NCBI GenBank assembly: GCA_052244495.1
Contig: JBQPXH010000006.1
Direction: 5' to 3' (one strand)
DNA from: Cereibacter_A sp052244495
Lineage (GTDB): Bacteria > Pseudomonadota > Alphaproteobacteria > Rhodobacterales > Rhodobacteraceae
DNA: 64,000 nt
The translations under genes and the position numbers were made by a program. This document shows, one piece after another, positions 46,522 through 54,804 of this stretch (the stretch's first letter is position 1; each line of letters begins with the position of its first letter). The notes under the pieces were generated by a model. It searched no databases. It had not been told where the DNA came from and saw only the letters and a list, made by a program, of their open reading frames with translations.

Positions 46522-47379
46522 ATGGCGCATCAGGCTCACCCCTTCCGGTCGGTCCTCTACATCCCGGGCTCCAAGGAACGGGCGCTGGAGAAGGCGCAGG
46601 GCCTCGCCGCCGATGCGATCATCTTTGACCTCGAGGATGCCGTGGCGCATGACGAGAAGCTGCACGCCCGCGACCTGCTGAAACGGACGCTCGAGACCGC
46701 CGATTACGGCCGGCGCATCCGCATCGTGCGGGTGAACGGGATGGACACCGAATGGGGACGCGACGACGTGGCGGCCTTCGTCGGTTCGAAGGCCGACGTC
46801 ATCCTGATCCCCAAGGTTTCGAAGGCGGCGGATGTGCAGGCGGTGGCCGACCTGATCCCCGGCGTGCCGCTCTGGGCCATGATGGAAACCGCGCTCGGCA
46901 TGCTTAACGCCAGCGAGATCTCGGCGCATCCGCGGCTGACCGGCATGGTGATGGGCACCAATGACCTCGCCAAGGAACTCGGCAGCCGCTATCGGCCTGA
47001 CCGGCTGCCGATGCAGGCGGGCCTCGGCCTCTGCCTGCTCGCCGCCCGTGCCCATGGGCTGACCATCGTCGACGGCGTCTACAACGCCTTCAAGGACGAG
47101 GACGGCCTGCGCGACGAATGCACCCAGGGCCGCGACATGGGCTTTGACGGCAAGACGCTGATCCACCCGGCGCAGCTCGACATCGCGAACGAGGTGTTCT
47201 CGCCGTCCGAGGCCGAGATCACCCTGGCCAATCGTCAGATCGAAGCCTTCGAGGAGGCAGAACGCCACGGGCTCGGCGTGGCCGTAGTGGATGGCAAGAT
47301 CGTCGAGAACCTGCATATCGTGACCGCGCGGCAGACTCTGGCCAAGGCCGAGGCGATTGCCGCGTTCAGGGCTGGTTGA
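46522..47379 (+). CDS. mcl2: (3S)-Malyl-CoA thioesterase (CitE-like, Mcl2 type)
   Basis: A 285-residue CitE/HpcH-aldolase-family protein with RSVLYIPGSKERALEKAQGL, DAIIFDLEDAVAHDEK, the metal-ligand Glu region AMMETALGMLNASEI, and GFDGKTLIHPAQLDIANEVFSP. In R. sphaeroides this paralogue, beside mch and sdh, was shown to be a malyl-CoA thioesterase rather than a lyase; with malyl-CoA lyase it gives an apparent malate synthase activity. The assignment here rests on family and gene position. AAGGAG precedes the ATG at 46522. NnrU, DUF1737 and mch genes follow within a few bases, so the four form one operon. Confidence 0.9.
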   Translation: MAHQAHPFRSVLYIPGSKERALEKAQGLAADAIIFDLEDAVAHDEKLHARDLLKRTLETADYGRRIRIVRVNGMDTEWGRDDVAAFVGSKADVILIPKVSKAADVQAVADLIPGVPLWAMMETALGMLNASEISAHPRLTGMVMGTNDLAKELGSRYRPDRLPMQAGLGLCLLAARAHGLTIVDGVYNAFKDEDGLRDECTQGRDMGFDGKTLIHPAQLDIANEVFSPSEAEITLANRQIEAFEEAERHGLGVAVVDGKIVENLHIVTARQTLAKAEAIAAFRAG

Positions 47380-47388
47380 GGACACGAT

Positions 47389-47943
47389 ATGCTTCTTCTC
47401 ATTCTCGGGGTCGCCATCTGGTGCGGGGCCCATCTGTTCAAACGTGTTGCGCCTGACCTGCGCCGACCGCTGGGGAATGCGGGCAAGGGGATCGCGGCGC
47501 TGCTTCTGATCGCCTCGGTGGTGCTCATGGTGATCGGCTACCGGTCGGCCGAGGTCATCCCCGTCTATTCGCCGTTCGCGGGCATCGGGCACCTGAACAA
47601 CCTTCTCATGCTGATCGCGCTGATCGTCTTCGGCGCAGGGATGGCCAAGGGCTGGCTCTGGACGAAGATCCGCCACCCGCAGCTTTACGGCTTCACGCTC
47701 TGGGCCGCGGCGCACCTGCTGGTGAACGGTGACCTGGCCTCGATCATCCTGTTCGGCGGCCTCGGCCTCTGGGCCGTGGCGGAGATCGTGCTGATCAACC
47801 GTCAGGACAGCTGGACGCCGCCGGTCTCGGGCGGGCCGAAGCGCGATCTGGCGCTCGTCGGCGTGGTTCTCGTGATGTATGCGCTGATCGCCCTTGTCCA
47901 TGTGTGGACAGGTCACAACCCCTTCCTCGGGACCTACGCATGA
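47389..47943 (+). CDS. NnrU family membrane protein
   Basis: A 184-residue NnrU-domain membrane protein with about six helices (LLLILGVAIWCGAHLFKRV, GIAALLLIASVVLMVIGYRSA, LMLIALIVFGAGMAKGW and others) and the family motif IRHPQLYGFTLWAAAHLLVNGDL. NnrU-type proteins occur near denitrification or carotenoid genes, but no biochemical role is established. It starts nine bases after mcl2 and overlaps the next gene as ATGA, so it is part of the mcl2-mch operon. Confidence 0.87.
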   Translation: MLLLILGVAIWCGAHLFKRVAPDLRRPLGNAGKGIAALLLIASVVLMVIGYRSAEVIPVYSPFAGIGHLNNLLMLIALIVFGAGMAKGWLWTKIRHPQLYGFTLWAAAHLLVNGDLASIILFGGLGLWAVAEIVLINRQDSWTPPVSGGPKRDLALVGVVLVMYALIALVHVWTGHNPFLGTYA

Positions 47944-48143
47944 AACTCTACCGCTACCTGACCGAAGACGACACGCAGGCCTTCTGCCACAAGGTGACCG
48001 CTGCCCTGAACAAGGGCTGGCACCTGCACGGCGATCCTTCCTATGCCTTCGACGCGGCGAAGGGAGTCATGCGCTGCGGTCAGGCGGTGGTGAAGGACGT
48101 GCCGGGCACCTACACGCCCGAGACCAAGCTGGGAGACCACTGA
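47940..48143 (+). CDS. DUF1737 small protein
   Basis: A 67-residue cytoplasmic protein with the DUF1737 pattern MKLYRYLTEDDTQAFCHKV and ALNKGWHLHGDPSYAFDAA. The start overlaps the NnrU stop (ATGA) and the stop is immediately followed by the mch ATG, so it is tightly coupled on both sides. Its function is unknown. The conserved position between ethylmalonyl-CoA pathway genes suggests a role linked to that pathway or simply operon hitchhiking. Confidence 0.83.
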   Translation: MKLYRYLTEDDTQAFCHKVTAALNKGWHLHGDPSYAFDAAKGVMRCGQAVVKDVPGTYTPETKLGDH

Positions 48144-49175
48144 ATGAAGACCAACGCGGGCCGTTTCTTCGAGGATTACCGGCTGGGCGAGACCATCGCC
48201 CATGCCGTGCCGCGCACCGTTTCGGGCGGCGAGCGGGCGCTCTACCACACGCTCTACCCGGCGCGTCATGCGCTCTACTCCTCGGATGAATTCGCCCGCG
48301 CCTGCGGTCTCCCCGCCGCTCCGGTCGATGACCTAGTGGCCTTCCATCTGGTGTTCGGCAAGACCGTGCCGGACATCAGCCTGAATGCCGTCGCCAACCT
48401 CGGCTATGCCGAGGGGCGCTGGCTGAAGCCGGTCTTTCCGGGCGACACGCTGCGGTCGGAGAGCACCGTGATCGGCTTGAAGGAGAACTCCAACGGCAAG
48501 TCGGGCGTGGTCTATGTCCGCACCCGCGGCCTGAACCAGCGGGACGAGGCGGTGCTGGAGTATGTCCGCTGGGTGATGGTCCGGAAGCGCGACGAGGCGG
48601 CGCCCGCGCCCGAGGCGGTGGTGCCGCCCTTCGCGAAATCGGTGGCAGCCTCCGACCTTGCGATACCGGCAGGGCTCGACTTCACCGGCTACGACTTCAC
48701 CCTTGCCGGAGAACCGCATCGCTGGGACGACTACGCGGTCGGAGAACAGATCGACCACGTCGACGGCGTGACCATCGAGGAGAGCGAGCACATGCTCGCA
48801 ACCCGGCTCTGGCAGAACACCGCCAAGGTGCATTTCGACGCGACCAACCGCCCCGACGGCAAGCGCCTGATCTACGGCGGCCATGTGATCTCGATGGCGC
48901 GTGCGCTCAGCTTCAACGGTCTCGCGAACGCGCAGATGATCGTGGCGCTGAATGCAGGGGCCCATGCCAATCCGTGCTTCGCTGGCGACACGGTGCGGGC
49001 GTGGTCCGAAGTCCTCGACAAGGCAGAGACTTCCGCTCCGGGCGTCGGTGCGCTCAGGCTCCGGCTCGTCGCGGTGAAGCACGGGACCGAGCCCTTCAGG
49101 CTGAAGGGTGAGGACGGCAAGTACCTCCCCGGCGTGCTTCTCGATCTGGACTACTGGGCCGTCGTGCCGCGCTGA
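48144..49175 (+). CDS. mch: Mesaconyl-CoA hydratase (beta-methylmalyl-CoA dehydratase)
   Basis: A 343-residue double hot-dog protein with two MaoC-like hydratase halves: RFFEDYRLGETIAHAVPRTVSGGE and WDDYAVGEQIDHVDGVTIEESEH begin each half, and AVANLGYAEGRWLKPVFPGDTL and YGGHVISMARALSFNG complete them. It hydrates mesaconyl-C1-CoA to beta-methylmalyl-CoA in the ethylmalonyl-CoA pathway. The ATG follows the DUF1737 stop with no gap. With mcl2 in the same operon, it serves the lower half of the pathway, complementing ccr/ecm at 31736-35433. Confidence 0.94.
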   Translation: MKTNAGRFFEDYRLGETIAHAVPRTVSGGERALYHTLYPARHALYSSDEFARACGLPAAPVDDLVAFHLVFGKTVPDISLNAVANLGYAEGRWLKPVFPGDTLRSESTVIGLKENSNGKSGVVYVRTRGLNQRDEAVLEYVRWVMVRKRDEAAPAPEAVVPPFAKSVAASDLAIPAGLDFTGYDFTLAGEPHRWDDYAVGEQIDHVDGVTIEESEHMLATRLWQNTAKVHFDATNRPDGKRLIYGGHVISMARALSFNGLANAQMIVALNAGAHANPCFAGDTVRAWSEVLDKAETSAPGVGALRLRLVAVKHGTEPFRLKGEDGKYLPGVLLDLDYWAVVPR

Positions 49176-49215
49176 GGCGTGGAAGGTCGGAAGCTCGGCC
49201 GGATGATTGCGCAAA

Positions 49216-49249
49216 CATGTGATCACGCCCTCTCACGTTGTGATCACAA
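49216..49249 (+). promoter_or_regulatory. Shared TCA operator, copy at sdhC (two GTGATCAC palindromes)
   Basis: CATGTGATCACGCC, 9 nt, TGTGATCACAA, with GTGATCAC cores at 49219-49226 and 49240-49247, again 21 bp apart. It matches the element before sucC at 27 of 34 positions, including all 25 outside the spacer, and like it is followed by a T run and GCG. It ends 143 nt before the sdhC ATG. Confidence 0.75.
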
Positions 49250-49392
49250 GCACGATTTTTTTGCGGTCGCGCCCGGTTTTGAAGCGGCGGTCCGGCGCGG
49301 ACCCCCGTGACTCGGGCAAAAAAACCGCTATTGAGTGACACCAGCGAGACAGCCGCCCCGCCCGCCGGGGCCGGCCAGCGAAAGGCAACGAC

Positions 49393-49776
49393 ATGGCTGA
49401 GACAAAGCGGGTCGAGCGGCCCCTTTCCCCCCATCTCCAGATCTACCGGGTGCAGCTGACCTCCACGAGTTCGATCTTCACCCGCATCACGGGGAACGGT
49501 CTGATCGTCGGCACGATGCTGGTGACCTGGTGGCTGCTCGCCGCGGCACTGAGCCCCGAACAGTTCGAGACCGCCGATGCGGTCCTTACCTCCTGGTTCG
49601 GGGACATCGTGCTGCTGCTGTCGGTCTGGGCGCTCTGGTATCACTACCTCGCCGGGCTCCGGCACCTCTACTGGGACACCGGCAAGGGGCTCGAGATCAA
49701 GACCGCCGAGAAGCTCGGCATGGCCTGCATCGCCGGTTCGCTGATCCTGACCATCCTGACTGTCATCATCATCTGA
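49393..49776 (+). CDS. sdhC: Succinate dehydrogenase cytochrome b556 subunit
   Basis: A 127-residue membrane anchor with the SdhC signature RPLSPHLQIYRVQLTSTSSIFTRITG in two parts, three helices and the heme-ligand region WYHYLAGLRHLYWDTG. It binds quinone and heme b together with SdhD and anchors complex II in the cytoplasmic membrane. It opens the sdhCDA-lipoprotein-lipoprotein-sdhB operon. AAAGG lies upstream of the ATG. The shared TCA operator lies 143 nt upstream. Confidence 0.95.
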   Translation: MAETKRVERPLSPHLQIYRVQLTSTSSIFTRITGNGLIVGTMLVTWWLLAAALSPEQFETADAVLTSWFGDIVLLLSVWALWYHYLAGLRHLYWDTGKGLEIKTAEKLGMACIAGSLILTILTVIII

Positions 49777-49787
49777 AAGGGCGCCCC

Positions 49788-50159
49788 ATGCGTTTCATCA
49801 CCGCCCGCAAGCGCGCCGAGGGCATGGGCGCCGCCCATCACGGCACCGACCGGCACTGGTACATGATCGTCAGCGCGGTGGGCCTCGCCGTGCTGATCCC
49901 GATCTTCGTCTACATCGTCGGCAACGCCATCGGCGAAGGCCGGGAGCGTGTGCTCGAGATCTTCTCGCACCCGTTCAACGCGATCCTTTCGGGCCTCGTG
50001 CTGTTCTTCGGCATGCGCCACTTCGCCGAAGGCTCGACCATGATGATCGAGGACTACTGGCAGGGCGTGCCGCGGCGCCTGCTGGTGATCTGCGCGCAAT
50101 CCTTCGCCTATGGCGTTTCGGCGATCGGGCTGTTCGCCCTCGCCAAGATCGCCCTCTGA
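49788..50159 (+). CDS. sdhD: Succinate dehydrogenase hydrophobic anchor subunit
   Basis: A 123-residue subunit with three helices (WYMIVSAVGLAVLIPIFVYIVG, HPFNAILSGLVLFFGMRHFAEG, LVICAQSFAYGVSAIGLFALA) and the N-terminal RKRAEGMGAAHHGTDRHW. It forms the quinone pocket with SdhC. GAAAGG precedes the ATG 11 nt after sdhC. Alphaproteobacterial SdhD is weakly conserved in sequence, so the call rests on position, size and helix pattern. Confidence 0.93.
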   Translation: MRFITARKRAEGMGAAHHGTDRHWYMIVSAVGLAVLIPIFVYIVGNAIGEGRERVLEIFSHPFNAILSGLVLFFGMRHFAEGSTMMIEDYWQGVPRRLLVICAQSFAYGVSAIGLFALAKIAL

Positions 50160-50170
50160 GGACCTGACCG

Positions 50171-51973
50171 ATGGCTGCTTACACTTACGAGACGCATGAC
50201 TACGACGTGGTGGTTGTGGGCGCCGGCGGCGCCGGCCTGCGCGCCACGCTGGGCATGGCCGAGCAGGGCCTGCGCACCGCCTGCGTCACCAAGGTTTTCC
50301 CCACCCGCAGCCACACCGTGGCCGCTCAGGGCGGCATCGCCGCCTCGCTGGCGAACATGGGGCCGGACAACTGGCAGTGGCACATGTACGACACCGTGAA
50401 GGGGTCGGACTGGCTGGGCGATACCGACGCGATGGAATACCTCGCCCGTGAGGCCCCCAAGGCGGTCTACGAGCTCGAGCATTACGGCGTGCCCTTCTCG
50501 CGCACCGAGGAAGGCAAGATCTACCAGCGCCCGTTCGGCGGCCACACCACCCAGTTCGGCGAAGGCCCGCCGGTGCAGCGCACCTGCGCCGCGGCCGACC
50601 GCACCGGCCACGCGATCCTGCACACGCTCTACGGCCAGTCGGTCAAGAACAACGCCGAGTTCTTCATCGAATACTTCGCGCTCGACCTGATCATCCAGGA
50701 CGGGCGCTGCACCGGCGTCGTGGCCTGGCGTCTGGAAGACGGCACGATCCATGTCTTCAACGCCAAGCTTACCGTGCTGGCGACCGGCGGCTACGGCCGC
50801 GCCTATTTCTCGGCCACCTCGGCCCATACCTGCACCGGCGACGGCGGCGGGATGGTGGCGCGTGCCGGACTGCCGCTTCAGGACATGGAATTCGTGCAGT
50901 TCCACCCGACCGGCATCTACGGCTCGGGCTGCCTCATCACCGAGGGCGCCCGCGGCGAGGGCGGCTATCTGACCAACTCGAACGGCGAACGGTTCATGGA
51001 GCGCTACGCTCCGACCTACAAGGACCTGGCCTCGCGTGACGTGGTCTCGCGCTGCATGACGCTGGAGATCCGCGAGGGCCGCGGCGTGGGCGAGCAGGGC
51101 GACCACATCCACCTGCACCTGAACCACCTGCCCCCCGAGACGCTGGCGCTGCGTCTGCCCGGCATCTCGGAATCGGCGAAGATCTTTGCCGGCGTCGATG
51201 TCCACAAGGAGCCGATCCCGGTGCTGCCGACCGTGCACTACAACATGGGCGGCATCCCCACCAACTACTGGGGCGAGGTTCTGGCTCCGACCGCCGACGA
51301 TCCGGACCGCGTGTTCCCGGGCCTGATGGCGGTGGGCGAGGCCGGCTGCGCCTCGGTCCATGGGGCGAACCGCCTCGGCTCGAACTCGCTGATCGACCTC
51401 GTGGTCTTCGGACGCGCTGCGGCCATCCGCGCGGGACAGACCGTCAAGCCGCACGAGTTCCATCCCGACGTGCCGGCGGCCCAGATCGATCAGATCCTCG
51501 GCCGCTTCGACGACCTGCGCCATGCCAACGGCGCGGTTCCGACCGCGGAACTCCGGCTCGAGATGCAGCGCACGATGCAGGCCGACGCCGCGGTGTTCCG
51601 CACCGACAAGACGCTCGCCGAGGGCGTCGAGAAGATGAAGGGCATCGCCGCCAAGCTCGGGGACCTCAAGGTCACCGATCGCTCGCTGATCTGGAACTCC
51701 GACCTCATGGAGACGCTGGAACTCACGAACCTGATGCCGAATGCGCTTGCCACGATCGTGGCGGCCGAGGCGCGCAAGGAAAGCCGCGGGGCGCATGCCC
51801 ACGAGGACTGGCCGAACCGCGACGACGAGAACTGGCGCGTGCACAGCCTTGCGGTCGTGAAGGGCAACGAGGTCACCCTCTCGTCGCGGCCCGTCCATCT
51901 CGATCCGCTGACGAAGCAGACCGAGGGCGGCATCGACCTGAAGAAGATCGCGCCGAAGGCGCGGGTCTACTGA
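50171..51973 (+). CDS. sdhA: Succinate dehydrogenase flavoprotein subunit
   Basis: A 600-residue flavoprotein that oxidises succinate to fumarate. The FAD motif VVVGAGGAGLRATLGMAEQG, the covalent flavin histidine in TRSHTVAAQGGI, the active-site QFHPTGIYGSGCLITEGARGEGG region (in parts), and MGGIPTNYWGEVL are all present. It follows sdhD by 11 nt. The stop shares a base with the next ATG (TGATG), coupling a small lipoprotein gene directly to sdhA. The unusual point is that two lipoprotein genes separate it from sdhB. Confidence 0.96.
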   Translation: MAAYTYETHDYDVVVVGAGGAGLRATLGMAEQGLRTACVTKVFPTRSHTVAAQGGIAASLANMGPDNWQWHMYDTVKGSDWLGDTDAMEYLAREAPKAVYELEHYGVPFSRTEEGKIYQRPFGGHTTQFGEGPPVQRTCAAADRTGHAILHTLYGQSVKNNAEFFIEYFALDLIIQDGRCTGVVAWRLEDGTIHVFNAKLTVLATGGYGRAYFSATSAHTCTGDGGGMVARAGLPLQDMEFVQFHPTGIYGSGCLITEGARGEGGYLTNSNGERFMERYAPTYKDLASRDVVSRCMTLEIREGRGVGEQGDHIHLHLNHLPPETLALRLPGISESAKIFAGVDVHKEPIPVLPTVHYNMGGIPTNYWGEVLAPTADDPDRVFPGLMAVGEAGCASVHGANRLGSNSLIDLVVFGRAAAIRAGQTVKPHEFHPDVPAAQIDQILGRFDDLRHANGAVPTAELRLEMQRTMQADAAVFRTDKTLAEGVEKMKGIAAKLGDLKVTDRSLIWNSDLMETLELTNLMPNALATIVAAEARKESRGAHAHEDWPNRDDENWRVHSLAVVKGNEVTLSSRPVHLDPLTKQTEGGIDLKKIAPKARVY

Positions 51974-52293
51974 TGCGCGGCGCGGTCCTCCTCTCCGGCG
52001 CGCTCGTGCTCGGCGCCTGCAGCCCGCAGTCGGTGGCCGACAGCGTTGCCCGGCGGACCGCGCGCACCGTCGTGCTGCCGGTGGTCGAGCAGTACATGCC
52101 CGGCCCCGCGGCGCAGGGCGTCACCACCTGCATCATCGACAACGCTTCGGCGCAGGAGATCAACGCGCTCGCGCGGGATGTGGGCGTGCGTGCGGGCACG
52201 ACGACGGTCCAGAACGTGCTGGCCATCGCCACCCGTCCCGCCACGATCCAGTGCCTGCGGACGAGCGGCCTGCCGCTTCTGCCGGCGTTCTGA
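51973..52293 (+). CDS. Small lipoprotein inserted between sdhA and sdhB, first
   Basis: A 106-residue predicted lipoprotein. The signal ends in a lipobox, LVLGAC with Cys16. The mature part is short and has two conserved-looking cysteines (TTCIIDNASAQ and TIQCLRTSG) that could form a disulfide. The ATG overlaps the sdhA stop by one base, so it is translated in step with sdhA. No family with known function is recognised. As I recall, R. sphaeroides has two hypothetical genes at this place, so the arrangement is conserved rather than a recent insertion. Confidence 0.75.
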   Translation: MRGAVLLSGALVLGACSPQSVADSVARRTARTVVLPVVEQYMPGPAAQGVTTCIIDNASAQEINALARDVGVRAGTTTVQNVLAIATRPATIQCLRTSGLPLLPAF

Positions 52294-52297
52294 TCCG

Positions 52298-52570
52298 ATG
52301 CGCGCCCGGCTCCTGCTCCTGTTCTTCCTCGCCGGATGCGGCCCGATGTCGGTGCAGCGGGCCGAGGAGGTTTGCCTCGACCGTGCGCGCCTGGCCGAAG
52401 CGCCACGCGGCACCATCGGAGTGGGCGCCGGCAGTGGCGGAATGATCAGCGACGTCGAACTGACGGTGACGTCGGACTATCTCATGGGCCGGGACCCCTC
52501 GGCCCTCTACGATGCCTGCGTCTACCAGAAATCCGGCCAGCCCCCGACGCGGCCGCTCTACTCCCGCTAA
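52298..52570 (+). CDS. Small lipoprotein inserted between sdhA and sdhB, second
   Basis: A 90-residue predicted lipoprotein with lipobox FLAGC at Cys14. The mature part contains two further cysteines (EEVCLDRAR and YDACVYQKSG) and a glycine-rich VGAGSGGMISDVELTVTSDYL segment. It starts 4 nt after the first lipoprotein and ends 18 nt before sdhB, so it is embedded in the sdh operon. Function unknown. Both lipoproteins should be anchored in the periplasm, on the opposite side from the SdhAB catalytic subunits. Confidence 0.75.
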   Translation: MRARLLLLFFLAGCGPMSVQRAEEVCLDRARLAEAPRGTIGVGAGSGGMISDVELTVTSDYLMGRDPSALYDACVYQKSGQPPTRPLYSR

Positions 52571-52588
52571 GACCGGAAGGGATGAACC

Positions 52589-53365
52589 ATGGTCCAGCTC
52601 ACGCTCCCCAAGAACTCCAAGGTCCGGACCGGCAAGACCTGGCCGAAGCCCGAGGGCAAGAACGTCCGCAAGTTCCAGATCTACCGCTGGGATCCCGACA
52701 CGGGCGAGAATCCGCGCGTCGACACCTACTTCCTCGACATGGACCGCTGCGGTCCCATGGTTCTCGACGCGCTCATCAAGATCAAGAACGAGGTCGATCC
52801 GACGCTGACCTTCCGCCGGTCCTGCCGTGAGGGGATCTGCGGGTCCTGCGCGATGAACATCGACGGGATCAACACGCTGGCCTGCATCTATGGCCTCGAC
52901 GAGATCAAGGGCGACGTGAAGATCTACCCGCTGCCGCACATGCCGGTGATCAAGGACCTGATCCCGGACCTGTCGCTCTTCTACGCCCAGCACGCCTCGA
53001 TCATGCCGTGGCTCGAGACGAAGACCGTCCAGCCTGCCAAGGAATGGCGTCAGTCGGTCGAGGACCGGGCGAAACTCGACGGCCTCTATGAATGCGTCAT
53101 GTGCGCCTGCTGCTCGACCTCCTGCCCGAGCTACTGGTGGAACGGCGACCGCTACCTCGGGCCGGCGGCGCTGCTGCATGCCTACCGCTGGATCGTGGAC
53201 AGCCGCGACGAGGCGACGCCGGAGCGGCTCGACATGCTGGAAGACCCGTTCAAGCTCTACCGCTGCCACACGATCATGAACTGCGCGAAGACCTGCCCCA
53301 AGGGTCTGAACCCGGCGAAGGCCATTGCCGAGATCAAGAAGATGATGGTCGAGCGCGTCATCTGA
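52589..53365 (+). CDS. sdhB: Succinate dehydrogenase iron-sulfur subunit
   Basis: A 258-residue subunit that passes electrons from SdhA flavin to quinone through three clusters: [2Fe-2S] from CREGICGSCAMNI, [4Fe-4S] from CVMCACCSTSCPSYWW, and [3Fe-4S] from CHTIMNCAKTCPKGLNP. It has the usual R-W-D-P-D start (IYRWDPDTGENP). GGAAGGG precedes the ATG. It ends the sdh operon; a 12-bp hairpin follows 240 nt downstream. Confidence 0.96.
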   Translation: MVQLTLPKNSKVRTGKTWPKPEGKNVRKFQIYRWDPDTGENPRVDTYFLDMDRCGPMVLDALIKIKNEVDPTLTFRRSCREGICGSCAMNIDGINTLACIYGLDEIKGDVKIYPLPHMPVIKDLIPDLSLFYAQHASIMPWLETKTVQPAKEWRQSVEDRAKLDGLYECVMCACCSTSCPSYWWNGDRYLGPAALLHAYRWIVDSRDEATPERLDMLEDPFKLYRCHTIMNCAKTCPKGLNPAKAIAEIKKMMVERVI

Positions 53366-53605
53366 CGCAGGCGTCGGGGCGCCCCGGGCAACGGTCCGGG
53401 GTGAGAGCGTGTCCTCGGTCTGCCACACATCCGGACGCGCCTCGACTGAGGTTGCGTCGCTGCGGGTCGGATGCACCCTCCATGCGCGGACGCAGCTGGC
53501 GAGCGGTGAGCCGGCTTCCGGCTCCCGAGACCCCATGCACGGCGCAATCCGGCCGGAGCATCCTGCGCCATTCCGCGAGGCCGGCAGAGCAGGCAATGAA
53601 ACGAT

Positions 53606-53636
53606 GACGCCTCCGCCGGGAGGAGGCGGAGGCGTC
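53606..53636. terminator. Hairpin between sdhB and the DUF6455 gene
   Basis: GACGCCTCCGCC and GGCGGAGGCGTC form a perfect 12-bp stem with the loop GGGAGGA, 28 nt after the minus-strand DUF6455 gene ends and downstream of sdhB. It can serve both convergent units; no long T run. Confidence 0.7.
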
Positions 53637-53664
53637 AGGCAGCGCTTCGGGTCAGCAGCGGGCG

Positions 53665-54027
53665 CTAGTGCAGCGTGTGGCGTGCCATCAGTTCATAGGT
53701 CGGCGCGTTCGGGCAGAAGCCGCAGTCGGCCGGCTCCAGCCTCGCCGCATCGGCAAGGGCGCATTGGCACACCCGGGTGCTGCCGCAGTGCTGGCACACG
53801 TCCAGGAGTTCCAGATAATCGGCATAGGCGTGCTGGACGTCGATCGGATCGAGGCCGAACACCTGCGCCATTTGCAAGAGGCGCTCGCCCACATTCTCGG
53901 GCATGCGTGCGAACTGTTCCATCTGCCAACGCGTGATGCCGAGATCCTCCAGATCACGATCAGTCAGCGCGTGCACTTCCTGTAGCCGGTGCCAACGGTC
54001 GAAGAGGGCGCGAACTCGGTTCAGCAT
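53665..54027 (-). CDS. DUF6455 / DUF1127-like cysteine-rich protein
   Basis: A 120-residue protein. The N-terminal half is DUF1127-like (RVRALFDRWHRLQEVHALTDRDLEDLGITR). The C-terminal half has five cysteines arranged CQHC-x5-C-x-C and a later CGFC, which suggests zinc or iron-sulfur binding (DUF6455). The function is unknown. Its upstream region holds an FNR-type box and a 17-bp palindrome, so oxygen control is likely. It lies 94 nt downstream of the GntR-family gene on the same strand. Confidence 0.8.
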   Translation of the reverse strand: MLNRVRALFDRWHRLQEVHALTDRDLEDLGITRWQMEQFARMPENVGERLLQMAQVFGLDPIDVQHAYADYLELLDVCQHCGSTRVCQCALADAARLEPADCGFCPNAPTYELMARHTLH

Positions 54028-54075
54028 GGCTATTCCCCTTAGGTCAGATCCTTTTCATCCACCCGTTGGTATCCT

Positions 54076-54107
54076 TTTCTCGAATCGAGAAACATGATCC
54101 CGGTCAA
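54076..54107 (-). promoter_or_regulatory. Perfect 17-bp palindrome and FNR-type box upstream of the DUF6455 gene
   Basis: TTTCTCGA-A-TCGAGAAA at 54076-54092 is a perfect palindrome 49 bp before the DUF6455 ATG. On the minus strand TTGAC-CGGG-ATCAT at 54107-54094 matches the FNR consensus TTGAT-N4-ATCAA at eight of ten core bases. The same TTGAC-N4-ATCAT form is found before napF. Confidence 0.6.
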
Positions 54108-54121
54108 GTAATCTGACCACT

Positions 54122-54772
54122 TCACCCGATCAGATGTCGCAGCCCCTGCGTCACGTCCGTCCGGACGGCAAGCCGCAGACCCGGTTCGTCCCCGGCCCTC
54201 AGCGCGGCGAGGATGCTCCGATGGTGCTGCGGCGGCTCGTTTCGCCTGAGCCTGCCGTAAAGCGCACGCATGGTCGGCCCGAGCTGGAGCCACACGGTTT
54301 CGGCCATGGCCAGCATTGCCGGCGCCTGAGCCCGCAGGTAGAGCGTCCGATGAAATTCGAGGTTCGTGCGGATGTAGGCCACGGCATCCCCCTTCACGAC
54401 CGCCTCGGCATTGGCGGCGTTGATCGCCGTCAGGCGGTCCAGAAGCGCGAAGTGGGCCCTCGGCAGCGCGCGTGCGGCGAGCTCCGGTTCGAGAAGCGCG
54501 CGGATCGCCGCCAGTTCCTCGATCCGCTCTGGGCTCAGTTCCGGCGTCGCCACCCTGCCCGAGGAGGAAAGAGACAGCGCCCCCTCCGCCACGAGGCGCC
54601 GCACCGCCTCGCGCGCGGGGGTCATCGAGACCTCGAAACTCCGGGCAAGGCCGCGCAGCGTCAGCGCCTGCCCCGGCGCGACCTCGCCATGCATGACCTG
54701 CGTCCGCAGGCTGCGATAGAGCCGCTCATGTGCGGCGGCGGTCAGGTCGGAGGGACGCGTCTGGCTCGGCAT
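54122..54772 (-). CDS. GntR-family transcriptional regulator (FCD type)
   Basis: A 216-residue regulator. The winged helix-turn-helix (LYRSLRTQVMHGEVAPGQALTLRGLARSFEVSMTPAREAVRRLVAEGAL in parts) is followed by an all-helical FCD ligand domain (ELAAIRALLEPELAARALPRA, FHRTLYLRAQ, HRSILAALRAGDEPGLRLAV). FCD regulators sense organic acids through a metal with His and Asp ligands; the histidines in FHRTLY and HHRSIL could serve. The effector is unknown. It lies 32 nt downstream of the YgjP-like gene on the same strand. Confidence 0.88.
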   Translation of the reverse strand: MPSQTRPSDLTAAAHERLYRSLRTQVMHGEVAPGQALTLRGLARSFEVSMTPAREAVRRLVAEGALSLSSSGRVATPELSPERIEELAAIRALLEPELAARALPRAHFALLDRLTAINAANAEAVVKGDAVAYIRTNLEFHRTLYLRAQAPAMLAMAETVWLQLGPTMRALYGRLRRNEPPQHHRSILAALRAGDEPGLRLAVRTDVTQGLRHLIG

Positions 54773-54804
54773 GAGCGCGAGCAAGCACCGTCGCCGCGCG
54801 CCGG

